DNA of 64,000 nt, taken from assembly GCA_029215795.1 (NCBI GenBank), contig JARDYH010000005.1, forward strand, positions 41,236,001 to 41,300,000, read 5' to 3'. The notes under the pieces are model-generated. The model searched no databases. It was not told the DNA's origin and saw only the letters and a program-made list of their open reading frames with translations. A program made the position numbers and the translations under genes. The DNA is from Anniella stebbinsi (Eukaryota; Chordata; Lepidosauria; Squamata; Anniellidae). This document shows positions 55,100-64,000 of this stretch, one piece after another; positions within the stretch are counted from its first letter, which is position 1, and each line of letters opens with the position of its first letter.

Positions 55100-56500
55100 G
55101 GAGATTATCTCACTATATTCCTACTCTTCAACATGCGTATAGACAAAGGGTCTGTGGCTAGAACTGAAATGGCTTTGGGGAAAATATTCTTAGAAAATGT
55201 CCCTCGCTTGAATTTGCTTACAAAAATGTGAATTTGGGTTTTTCAAATTTTTTTATTTCTTTTTTTACTATTGTTTATTCCCCCTTCCCCATTTCCAGCT
55301 ATTGATACTGTTGGATTTAGGAGTTGTAGGGAAACAATGAAAATAGCAACAAAGTGCATGGTATTGAATTAGTCAAGTTACACTTGGCTAATACTAAGAT
55401 TTGCTGAATTTTGCTGAATTGTTAAATTGTTGCTAAATTTTGTTTCAGTTTTAGAAACAGCCGTAGGCCTACTATCTGGAATTTAGGATTTAAGGTTCAT
55501 TGATATTAATTCAGGAAGAGGATGACATTTATGTCTGTAATTGTACAAGTATTGGTGAGTTTTTCTCACAGTGTGTGGTGAGGCAAAGCTGGACTTGTGT
55601 TTGGCGTCTTGCTCAGACATTGGGTCTAACTAAGTCTACAATATATTTTGCAATTTTGATCTGAGAGCTTTTTCATCATTTGCCAGGGCTGGAGCATAGA
55701 ACTTAATGAATTGTCCAGAAATGGTTTGCTGGATCATGACCAAAAGAACGCAGAAGGGGCTCCTGCAGCTGCAAGTGTTTTGTGGGTTGGAGTACAAAAC
55801 TTTGCATTCAAGATACAAATTCACTGCCATCACTCCATTGAAATAATGGAACAATACTCCAGAGAAGTTGATTGTGGAATAATTAGTGTCTCTAAAGATT
55901 GAAGGGGCTGCTCACCCACTAGTGTAAATCAGAGGAACTACTTTTGAAGCCCAGCCCAACCACATGTTAACAAGGGTTACTTTTTATTGTTTTGATGAAA
56001 TTTTTATGCAATCTGAAAAATGACAACCATACTATGGATGGTGTGCTGGATATGCATCAGACTTTACACAGCAATCCACCAAAGAGACCACAGCTGAGTT
56101 GCTGAAAAGAATACAGTGGATGGTGTCAGGCCATTAACAAATGCATAGCATTACAAGTATAACGGGGGGGGGGAGGAGTAAAAGATGAGGCTATGAGATC
56201 CTTGGAAGGAAAGCTGGAATATAAATACAGTGACACAAATAAAGAATGGATTGACACTTTAAGTCTATGATGTGTGTGTACAGGAACAGAGAGCCAAATG
56301 GCCAAGAGAATGCTTTGGATGAAAGGCACTAATATGATGCAAGTCTGGTACTGAAACTAAGTAGGTTTAGCTCTGTAAGCTGCCTCGGTAGGTGAGTGCC
56401 TCAGAACCAAATGCAACCTGCTGTGAACACTTTGGAGGAAGAATCAAGTATGAGTAAAACAAGCGAGTATGGAAATGTCAAGCCATTGGTTTTTTTAAAA
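55100..56500. other. Unique non-coding DNA
   Basis: A G-run lies at 56164-56173. No recurring repeat or coding motif. Confidence 0.5.
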
Positions 56501-56503
56501 CTG

Positions 56504-56525
56504 TATTCTCTCTCTCTCTCTCTCT
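56504..56525. repeat. (CT)n microsatellite at the edge of the tandem array
   Basis: About eleven CT units directly preceding the long tandem array. Confidence 0.9.
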
Positions 56526-56526
56526 G

Positions 56527-59395
56527 AGGGAGGAACTCTCAGTGGCAGGTGGGTGTTAGGGTTAAGCTCAGGTTAGAGTTAGGACTGGGCAGGCCTGACT
56601 CTCTGGGAGGGAACCAGGACCCCTTTCCAACCTAGCCAGGCAAGAGAGATGGAGTGGGCCAGCAGGACAGCTTGACTACTGACTTTCCATGGCTGGAGTT
56701 GCTATGCTTCAGTGGCAGTTGATGGTTAGAGTTAAGCCTCAGTTTAGAGTTAGGGTTGGGAGCCATTACTCCCCGGGCATGAACTGGAGCCTGGTTATAG
56801 CATAGCATCACCAGACAGCTGTAGTGGGCTGCTAGGACAGCCTGAATATTGACTTTGAGTGTATGGAGGTATGTCTTAGCGGCATATGAGGGGTAGGTTT
56901 AAGCCTCTGAATAGGATTATGGTTGGGGAGGCCAGGCTCCCTGAGCAAGAGCTGGCGCCTGAGAGTAGCCGGGCGAGACAGTTTCCCTACTGACTTTGAG
57001 TGCCTTAGTTGGTATACCTTAGTTGCAGTTAATGGTTAATGTTAAGCCTCAGTTTCGGGTTAGGGTTGGGGAGTCATGGCTCCCTGGGCAGGAACTGGGG
57101 GGCTGGGTAGAGCTTATCAGGGCCAGACTGACATAGTGGGCCACCAGGACAGATTCCCACTGATTTGAGTTCCTGGAGGTATGTCTTAGCAGCAGTTGCA
57201 TGTTAAGTTTAAAGCTCAGGCTAGGGATAGTGGTGGGGAGGCATGGCTCACAGGGTAGGAACTGGGCCCTGTATTTAGCCTAGCTGGGTCAGACAGACTT
57301 AACGAAGGCTTCCTCACTGTCTTTGAGTGGTTGGAGGTAAGTCTAAGTGGCATGTGAGGGTTAGGGTGAATTATCAGGATAGCGTTAGTGTTGGTAAAGC
57401 TCAGATCACCATGGAAGTACCAGGCAGAAGGTATAGCCTAGCCTGGCTAGACAGACTGAGTGGGCTACCAGGCGGGTATGCCGACTGTCTTTGAGTGAGT
57501 GGAGCAAAGTCTCAGTGGTACATAAGGGTTAGGGTTCAGGCTCAGGTTAGAGTTAGGGTTGCCCAGGTAGCCTTGTGTTAAGAGGGCCTTTAAGGCCCCA
57601 ACTGGAGCAGTGAGCACGGAAAAGCTTGCTATTTGGAGCCTCCAAAATGTTTGCTTTCCTAGGGTGGACCTGCACCTGTGTGCTTGCGGCAGTTGCAAAT
57701 GCTCGGATGCAGGACTGCCTTCTCACCAGGCGCATCCAGTTAGGTTCATGAGGTCCAGGCACAAGAGGATCCACTGCCTTCATGGACCCAACTAGATGCT
57801 CACAACAACTGTATTGGGGATGCCCAGTGCCCTGGGCATGAATCAGGGCATCGGTAGAGCCAAAAAAGACTGAGTGGGCCATCAGCACATTATATCTGCT
57901 GTCTTTGAGTGGCTAGAGGGAAGTCTCAGTAGCATGTGAGGCTTAAAATTCAGTCTCAATTTAGGGGTAGGGTTCAGGAGGCAGGAACTGGGGCTTCAGT
58001 GTAGCCTAACGAGGCCAGATAGACTGATTGTGCCACCATGTTAGCTTAACAAATTTTCCTGAGTGGCTGGAGGTATATATCAGTGGCATGTGAGGTTATG
58101 GTTGAGGTTCAAGTTAGGGTTAGCGTTCGTGAGGCATGGCTCCATGGGTAGGAAGCAGTCACTGCAATAGCCTAGCCAGGCCAAAAAGACTCAGTGGGCT
58201 ACCAGGACAGCATGCCTACTGGCTTTCAGTGGCAGGGTGGATGTCTCCTGGCACATGAGGGTTAGGGTTAAACTTCAGGTTAGGGTTAAGTTTGGGGAGG
58301 CATAGCTCCATGGCCAGGAACTACAACATCGATATATCCTAGCCGGTATAAACAGACTGAGTGGGCTACCAAGATTGCTTGCCTACTGACTTTGAGTGAC
58401 TGGGGAGAGGTCTCATTGGCACATGAGGTTTAGGGTTAAGCCTCAGGTTAGAGTTGGTGAGGTCCAGCCTCCTGCACAGGAACCAGTTCCTTGGTAAAGC
58501 CTAGCTTGGTCAGAAAGATTGAGTAGGCCACCAGAATGGCATGTTGGTTGCATTTGAATGGCTTGGTGGAGTTTCAGTGACACGTTTGGGTTAGGATTAG
58601 GCCTCAGGTTAGGGTTAGAGTTAGGGAAGCATGGCTCCTCAGGCAGGAATCAGGGCCTAGCCAGTCCAGACAGACTGATTGGGTCACCAAGACAGCATGC
58701 CAAATGTCTTACAGAGGATGGGTGGAGATGTCAGTGGTTCTTGAAGATTAGGGTTAAGTTGGAGGTATGTCTCAGTGGCATGTGAGGGTTAGGGTTAAGC
58801 CTCAGATTAGGGTTAGAGTTGGGGATGGCTGGCTCCCTGGTCTGGAACCAGGTACTTGGTATAGCTTGGCCTGGCCAGACACACTGAATGGACCACCAAA
58901 AGGGCATACCCACTGTCTTTGAGTGATTGCAGGGTTGTATCTCTGGTTAGGGAATTCTTTGGGGAGGCCCAGCTCTCCAGGCAGGAAGCAAGCACAAGTT
59001 GGGCCAGAAGGATTGAGTGGGCTACCAGGACAGCATGCCTACTGGCTTTTAGTGGTATGAGGAAAGCCCCAGTGGAATGTGAGGGTTAGGCTTAAACCTC
59101 AGGTTCAGGTTCAGGTGGCCCAGCTCCCTGGACAGGAATCGGGGCTTTTGTATGCCCTAGCTGGTCCAGACAGAGAGAGTAGACCACTAGGATGGCTTGC
59201 CTACTGGCTTTAAATGGCTGGAGGGAGGTCTCCATGGCATGTGAGAGACGGGTTAAACTTCAGGTTAGGGTTAGGTTTGGGCATCCTAGATCCCTTGGCA
59301 GGAACACGTGCCTTGGTAGAGCCTAGCTGATCCAGACAGAGTGAGCCACCAGGATAGCTGGCCTACTCTCTTTGAGTTGCTTGGTGGATGACTTT
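56527..59395. repeat. Degenerate tandem array, monomer about 163 bp, TTAGGG-rich
   Basis: Landmarks such as ACTGACTTTGAGTGGCTGG and CAGTGGCATGTGAGGGTTAG recur at about 56680, 56850, 56988, 57157, 57317, 57480, 57895, 58050, 58215, 58383, 58543, 58703, 58912, 59038, 59202 and 59365. The usual spacing is 158-169 bp. Each monomer has the order GTGAGGGTTAGGGTTAAGCC, CAGGTTAGGGTTAG, GGCTCCCTGGGCAGGAACTG, CCAGACAGACTGAGTGGGCC. The 415-bp gap after 57480 holds an insert of about 250 bp (about 57560-57812). The 126- and 209-bp gaps mark partial monomers. Copies diverge noticeably, so it is old or was not recently homogenised. No gene is encoded. Confidence 0.92.
57560..57812. other. Unrelated insert inside the tandem array
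   Basis: The sequence between TTAGAGTTAGGGTTGCCCAG and TATTGGGGATGCCCAG does not match the monomer. GCAGTTGCAAATGCTCGG and GGATCCACTGCCTTCATGG do not recur in the window. It may be a small insertion or captured unique DNA; class unknown. Confidence 0.5.
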
Positions 59396-59399
59396 CCTC

Positions 59400-59650
59400 T
59401 TCCAAATCTTTATTGAATATTATTGGAAATCCATCTTACACTCTTTATGAAGACAACTTCCCCAGATAAATTATCTTGATCACAAGTGGAATGAAGTGGG
59501 AACACAAGAGTTGCCCATTTTAGGAGGCTCAACTGTAGTTCTTCCCACTAGCTAGCCAGGATAAGGCAGCACAGAGAGGCCAAGCTCCCAACTAATATGG
59601 TCCAAAATATATGACCAAATTGTCCATTTACATAATACACACACATAATA
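59400..59650. other. Unique non-coding DNA
   Basis: Nothing recognisable. Confidence 0.4.
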
Positions 59651-59667
59651 GAAAAGAGGGTGCAGAG

Positions 59668-59838
59668 TCAGTAGATGAATGGACTTTGAAATTACTGGAG
59701 CTGGCGGAGATGGCAACATTAACGTAAATAATTAGAGAAAAATCAACGGCCAGATTTAAAAATGAATGGAAACCCTTTATAGATTATATACAGGGGCAAG
59801 AAAAAAATGACTTATTTACTTGTGGATTCAACAAATAA
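59668..59838 (+). pseudogene. C-terminus of L1 ORF2
   Basis: The frame reads VDEWTLKLLELAEMA, then a TAA, then IIREKSTARFKNEWKPFIDY and a final GFNK followed by a stop. The KNEWKPFIDY stretch and the short hydrophilic end are typical for the last residues of L1 ORF2. The TAA (TAC or TAT in intact copies, by inference) shows decay after or before insertion. The fragment is too short to have any activity. Confidence 0.8.
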
Positions 59839-60052
59839 GAAAAGGTTATGAGTAGAGAGAAAGAAAAATTTGGGAAATGTATAATTTAATTATCAATATA
59901 GTGTTACAGTCCTTTGCTGTTGAGAAGAGCGGAATGGGCTGCAACTTTGTAGATTATCCTCTATTAGTATGTTGTACTTGATGTTTAGTTCATTCATGTA
60001 TGTGTTTTGATTGTTTTTTATGCGTGGAAAAATAATAAAAAGTTAAATGCAA
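59668..60052 (+). mobile_element. 5'-truncated L1 LINE with perfect 16-bp TSD
   Basis: AAAAGAGGGTGCAGAG is present on both sides (59652-59667 and 60053-60068). The element starts inside ORF2, runs through a 3' untranslated region and ends in AATAATAAAAAGTTAAATGC plus A. This is the expected product of L1 target-primed reverse transcription. Only 385 bp were copied. Confidence 0.9.
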
Positions 60053-60069
60053 AAAAGAGGGTGCAGAGA

Positions 60070-60705
60070 AGGAAGTTACACTTTGTAGATCAATGTCCTT
60101 TGAAAAATAGGATAAAATTGTGAAACATACCTCTCCTTGGTTTTCTGAAGCCTAAGGTCTTGGTGAAAAATAAGTCCATTTGAAAAAGGTCTCTGCCTTG
60201 GCAATGTGAGGACCTAGGTAGCCAGACTGTGGGCACTCTGTGCAAAATGGTGGTGGAGCGGGGTAGCTGAACAATGGCATTCCGTACCTTTTGGTGTTTC
60301 TACCAGGGTTCCGAGGGTCAATGGCGGCAACCAGGTCTGTATGGGGGGGAGATACCTCATTCTGGCCTGCCATGGAATTCTGTTGTTTTCCGTGCTTCAA
60401 CAACTGGGTGACATCCTGCTGACAGTAGGGGAGGCCAGGAGTCCAAGGTGGTTTCAGTAGTGTGGTCCTAGTATGTTTCTGGTACAGCAGTCACAAATGA
60501 AACTGATCTAATGATTCACCACCATAGTGATCTCAGCAGGCTTTTACTAATTTCAACAGCATGGCACCTTGCCTGTGTATTGCAAGGGACAATGAGGTCT
60601 TGAAGGCCTGGGTTTTTAATACTATACACACCAAAGGCTACAAAGGCACAATGGGGGTCAGGTATGACCTAATGAATACATAAAGAGGCTAGGGAATGCT
60701 TCCCA
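60070..60705. other. Unique non-coding DNA
   Basis: No recurring repeat or coding motif. Confidence 0.45.
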
Positions 60706-60712
60706 GGTGGCT

Positions 60713-61030
60713 AGGGTGACCAGATAAAATCCAGGTCAGGGCTCATGTAATTTTAACAGTTGTAGAGAAAAGGGGATTTCAGCCAGTGTCATTTGTATGC
60801 AATTAGTTCCTGGTGAAATTCCCTCTTCATCTCAACAATTAAAGTTGCAGGGGCCCTGCCTTCTTTTGTATATGGTCACTCTAGTATAGTGCCTGCAACT
60901 TTAACTGTTGTGATGAAGAGGGAATTCCACCAGGAACTAATTGCATACAAATGACACTGGCTGAAATTCCCTTTTCTCTACAACTGTTAAAGTTACATAA
61001 GCCCTGACCTGGATTTTATCTGGTCACCCT
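60713..61030 (+). mobile_element. Family A foldback element, copy 8
   Basis: 318 bp. Flanks CCAGGTGGCT and ACAGGTGGCC match at 8 of 10 with an intact CAGGTGGC core. Ends AGGGTGACCAGATAAAATCC and GGATTTTATCTGGTCACCCT. The internal terminus TATATGGTCACTCT closes the left unit. Confidence 0.93.
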
Positions 61031-61034
61031 ACAG

Positions 61035-62130
61035 GTGGCCACAACCAATCCAAGCCCTGTTATTATTATCATTAAGAGATAAATCAAAACCACTGCGCTG
61101 GATGGATTTCTCATGAATAAAGAAAAGTGTGTGTGTGTGGGGGAACCCCACAACCCGTAGAAACTTTGGCTGATATGGCATAAAGAGGTGTAATGCAATG
61201 CATGTCTCGTGGCCTCAGTTAAAGATACTGCTATCATCTCAGAGCGTTATTCCACATGCTGGTGACTTGCCATTTGGAAACCAGAAATGGTTTCTTAACC
61301 GATCAAAAATCAGATAACATGAGAATATGGGGTTTTATTTGCATTCTCCAAAGCCCACAAGGGCGAGGTGGAGAAAACGAGGATCCTTTTCCCTTTCTTA
61401 CATTTCTCCAGCCTCATCCTTACGTAGGATTAAACAAAAAATGAGCAAGTAAGCCGCTTCAAAGCAAATGAGGCCCTTAATTTAGCATGGAGCAAAGATG
61501 GCTAACTGTTAAGGTATTATCAGATTACAATAAAGACTCCCTTGCTCTCTGGAGGCTTGGGTTTGGTTCCCGGCATTGCTGTTAGAGCTGGAAGTCATAA
61601 CCACAGATTATAACAACGCGCTTCCAAATTTCCATGTCCTAGCCAAAGACTCTGCTTCATCAAGTTGTTACTTGCTGGCCTTCTGTTTACATGATAAATA
61701 GCACAACTGCCCTTGTAGCCTAAGGGAGATAGTTGTGAGCAGAGGTTTTGGTTACTGCAATGGAATGTATGAAGGCTTAATGTGTGTAGTACTGCTACAC
61801 ACGCTTTCAACTTCCACCCCAATATTAGCTAAAAATTAAGAACCAGGTGAACTCACCTTAAGGCTGGGTTTACAAATTTTATTATTAACTATCATTACAT
61901 CAGAAAAAAAACCCACATTCGAGCTTCCCAAAGTAAAATGGGTCACAATCCAAACCTGGAAACAGACCCAGATTTCTGAGCCTAAGTGGTGAAAGCAATT
62001 TAGAAGGCTTGTTCTTTCTCATGTCCACATCAGATTGTGCTCCTTCATTGTTTTTCTCTTTTTGCATGGCAATTTGTGTGTCTTTTCATGCAGATTTTTT
62101 TCCAAATACATGCAACGATTGTGCGCATCA
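61035..62130. other. Unique non-coding DNA
   Basis: No recurring repeat and no recognisable coding motif. Confidence 0.5.
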
Positions 62131-62135
62131 GTTAA

Positions 62136-62215
62136 CAGTACAATCCTAAACATGTCTACTCAGAAATATGTCACGTTGACTTCAATGGGTTTTTCTCCCA
62201 GGATATAGGACTAAA
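62136..62215. repeat. Family J short repeat
   Basis: ACAATCCTAAACATGTCTAC and TTGACTTCAATGGGTTTTTC match the family; the right arm is diverged. Confidence 0.55.
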
Positions 62216-62415
62216 AATGTTGCTGGCCACTAAGAGAGCTATCCTACATACTGTATGGTGTGGGATGGGGATGGGGAGAGAGATCTGATATTGGAGACTC
62301 CAAAAAAAATCCGGAGCCCTGCCAGGTTCACGCTGTAAGTGAGAGAGAAGTTGTGTTTTTTTTCATTTCCCCCATCATGTTTCTTCGTTTATTTATCTAC
62401 CCTCACATCTATGCT

Positions 62416-63038
62416 AGGGATGTGTGAATTAGCAAAAATCAAGCTTGCCAAAGTTCTTGAAACTCATTCCAACTCAAGTCCTTATTTGATTGCAAGCTTT
62501 GTTTTTTCTTTCGGAATGAAAATACATGCATATTTCCCCCAATATATTTTTATTATTTATTTATTTATTACATTTGTATACCGCCCCATAGCCGAAGCTC
62601 TCTGGGCGGTTTACATAGGATTAAAAACAATTAAAAACAATATACAAAAATTAAAACAGCAAAAACATACAACATACACACAATCTGTACATTTAAAAAC
62701 CACTTCAACACTTCAAAAAAAAACAAAACAAAAAAACAACAACAAAAAAAAAAACCTACAAAAACAAAACAAAACAAAATATATGTGTACATTTTTGAAA
62801 TGTACACATTCTTCTCCCATTAATCAAAGCACATTTATGTGCATTGGTCAGAAGTATCCATTTTTCAAATATACATACAGTTTTGAACACATTTTTGGGG
62901 GTTTGGAGAATCATACTGCCAGTTCAGAAATGAACAGAACTTGTTTGCAGATTGTGTCCAGGTCTGTGTTCAGCCTGGAAGCTGTGAACTGGGAAAGTCC
63001 TGATTAAAAACTAACAAACAAGTTTCTCATACATCCTT
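62416..63038. mobile_element. Family B foldback element carrying a nested LINE tail
   Basis: It starts AGGGATGTGTGAATTAGC and ends AAGTTTCTCATACATCCTT. Flanks CATCTATGCT and AATCTATACC agree at 7 of 10, again a 10-bp duplication. Interior words include AAAATGTACA/TGTACATTTT. Without the nested LINE tail at 62549-62776 it would be about 400 bp. Confidence 0.7.
62549..62776 (-). mobile_element. L2-like LINE 3' end, minus strand, nested in family B
   Basis: It is identical to 54249-54463 for about 165 bp from TTATTTATTACATTTG through the hairpin to CAACACTTCAAAAAAAA. A possible short duplication is AATATAT (left near 62541, right near 62777). The A-rich right side is longer than in the other copy. 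The 222-codon open frame across it is a chance frame through untranslated repeat. Confidence 0.85.
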
Positions 63039-63048
63039 AATCTATACC

Positions 63049-64000
63049 TGCTCCATGGCTGGCATAGATCTGTAGCTTTTTTGGGGGCATCTCTCTGGAC
63101 CAGGAAGGATGCAGATCCAGTGGATCACCACCTTCTCTTGGCACCCTCCTGGCATGCCCTCCACCCCCCACAGATGCTTGAGAACTGGCCTCACAGGTTT
63201 CAGTGGGGGCTGGGAGGGGGGTTCTGAGATCATGCCATCAGCAGGTGGACCTCTCCCTTTCTCTACTCTTGCATGGGAAGTTCAAACATATCCTATGGCC
63301 CCTGGGATGCCCTTCCAAGGACCTTAGGATTGCAGCATTAATGTACAGCATCCCAGACATTGCTGGTGCATCTGGAGAAAAGGAATATGATGAAAATATA
63401 AAGTTATTTGGTATACTTTACTTCATGGAAAACTTGCATTCGTAAAGGGAAGATCGTTCTTAATCATCCCCCCCCCCCCCACTTTGAGGCTTCTTCTTTT
63501 TAGATGAAGAAGTGGAAATAGCTTCTCATCAGTCTTAATTGGATTTTTCTTCTTTTTAAAGTTCAGCGGTAGATTTGCATCAGAGCCAAATCATGTTTTC
63601 AAATGACTGGGTGAAGTTTTAAGTGTTGCTTTATAAGAACTTTTAAATATCATATTAGAATGCCTTCTTTCTTTTTTTAACTTTCGACATTATTGCTCAG
63701 CTGCAGCCTTCTGAGGATAGCCTTCCTTTCTCACCCCTGCCAAATGATTGCACTTAGTGGTACAATGTGGAAAAATCACTTTTACACATTCATTCAACAC
63801 TTCCATATTCTGGGAGGAGGAGAGAGGGAGATAGTGGAAATGGGCTGAATTTATAGCCTTATAAAATTTTTGACACTTGGATTGATTTTAAATGGACTTC
63901 TGTGAATGGGATTTTGAATGGGCCCATGTTTTCTTCTGATACTGTGTGATTCATTAGCTATAATTGCCACCATTTAACCTGGCAAGCTATAGAAAATCTG
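63049..64000. other. Unique non-coding DNA
   Basis: A C-run lies at 63469-63480. No recurring repeat and no frame with a recognisable motif to the end of the window. Confidence 0.5.

Noticed and set aside
56527..59395. True interstitial telomeric repeat (TTAGGG)n
   Set aside because: TTAGGG words are short, one to three in a row, and embedded in a 163-bp monomer. There is no long uninterrupted hexamer run.
62339..63007. 222-codon ATG frame
   Set aside because: It runs through a family B element and an inverted LINE 3' tail. Part of it is shared word for word with 54193-54486 because the repeat is shared.
1..64000. Host protein-coding exons
   Set aside because: I scanned all longer frames for known domain signatures and found only LINE proteins. 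Short exons could still be hidden; transcript alignment or protein homology search would decide.

Overview
This 64 kb window looks like intergenic or intronic DNA of a vertebrate, most likely a squamate reptile (a lizard). It carries an L2/CR1-L3-type LINE with a long reverse-transcriptase frame, a true CR1 with the octamer-like ATTCTATG tail, a 5'-truncated L1, tRNA-headed SINEs, and many short palindromic DNA-transposon derivatives. This mix is typical of squamates, but turtle or tuatara cannot be excluded from sequence alone. I recognise no exon of a host protein-coding gene, no rRNA, no true tRNA gene and no CRISPR array. All convincing coding sequence belongs to retrotransposons, and each copy is damaged.

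Layout. 1-4.3 kb: mostly unique DNA with a palindromic repeat, a 10-bp-TSD foldback element (2922-3403) and a minus-strand SINE. 4.33-7.69 kb: an almost full-length L2-like LINE on the minus strand, with 5' leader, endonuclease and reverse transcriptase; the main body is interrupted by one TGA. 7.7-17.6 kb: mostly unique, AT-rich DNA. 17.6-21.1 kb: a cluster of MITE-like elements. 22-38 kb: dense DNA-transposon remnants, including a GC-rich 1.6 kb insert at 28.3-29.9 kb nested inside another MITE. 40.08-40.44 kb: a near-perfect inverted repeat with 165-bp arms. 45.2-47.9 kb: a decayed CR1 on the plus strand, itself hit by a 318-bp foldback element. 48-56.5 kb: unique DNA with SINE, MITE and LINE tails. 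56.5-59.4 kb: a degenerate tandem array of roughly 163-bp monomers full of TTAGGG-like words. 59.7-60.05 kb: a short L1 with a perfect 16-bp duplication. 60.7-63 kb: another 318-bp element and a foldback element containing a LINE tail.

The most distinctive content is non-coding. Family A here denotes eight copies of a 317-319 bp element; most are flanked by recognisable 10-bp target duplications. Each copy is a palindrome built from smaller palindromes: one complete inverted-repeat unit fused to a second, inverted unit that has lost its inner end. Family B denotes elements sharing only about 8-12 bp of terminal sequence (AGGGATGT or AGGGCTGTGCA) and roughly 10-bp target duplications, while their interiors differ and are built from self-complementary words. 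The two families may be moved by the same transposase, but no transposase gene is in the window. Nested insertions give a relative order: CR1 then A (47.5 kb); SINE-like tail then A (25.8 kb); SINE-like tail then the CpG-rich element (24.5 kb); family C then the TA-flanked insert (28.3 kb); family B then an L2-like LINE tail (62.5 kb).
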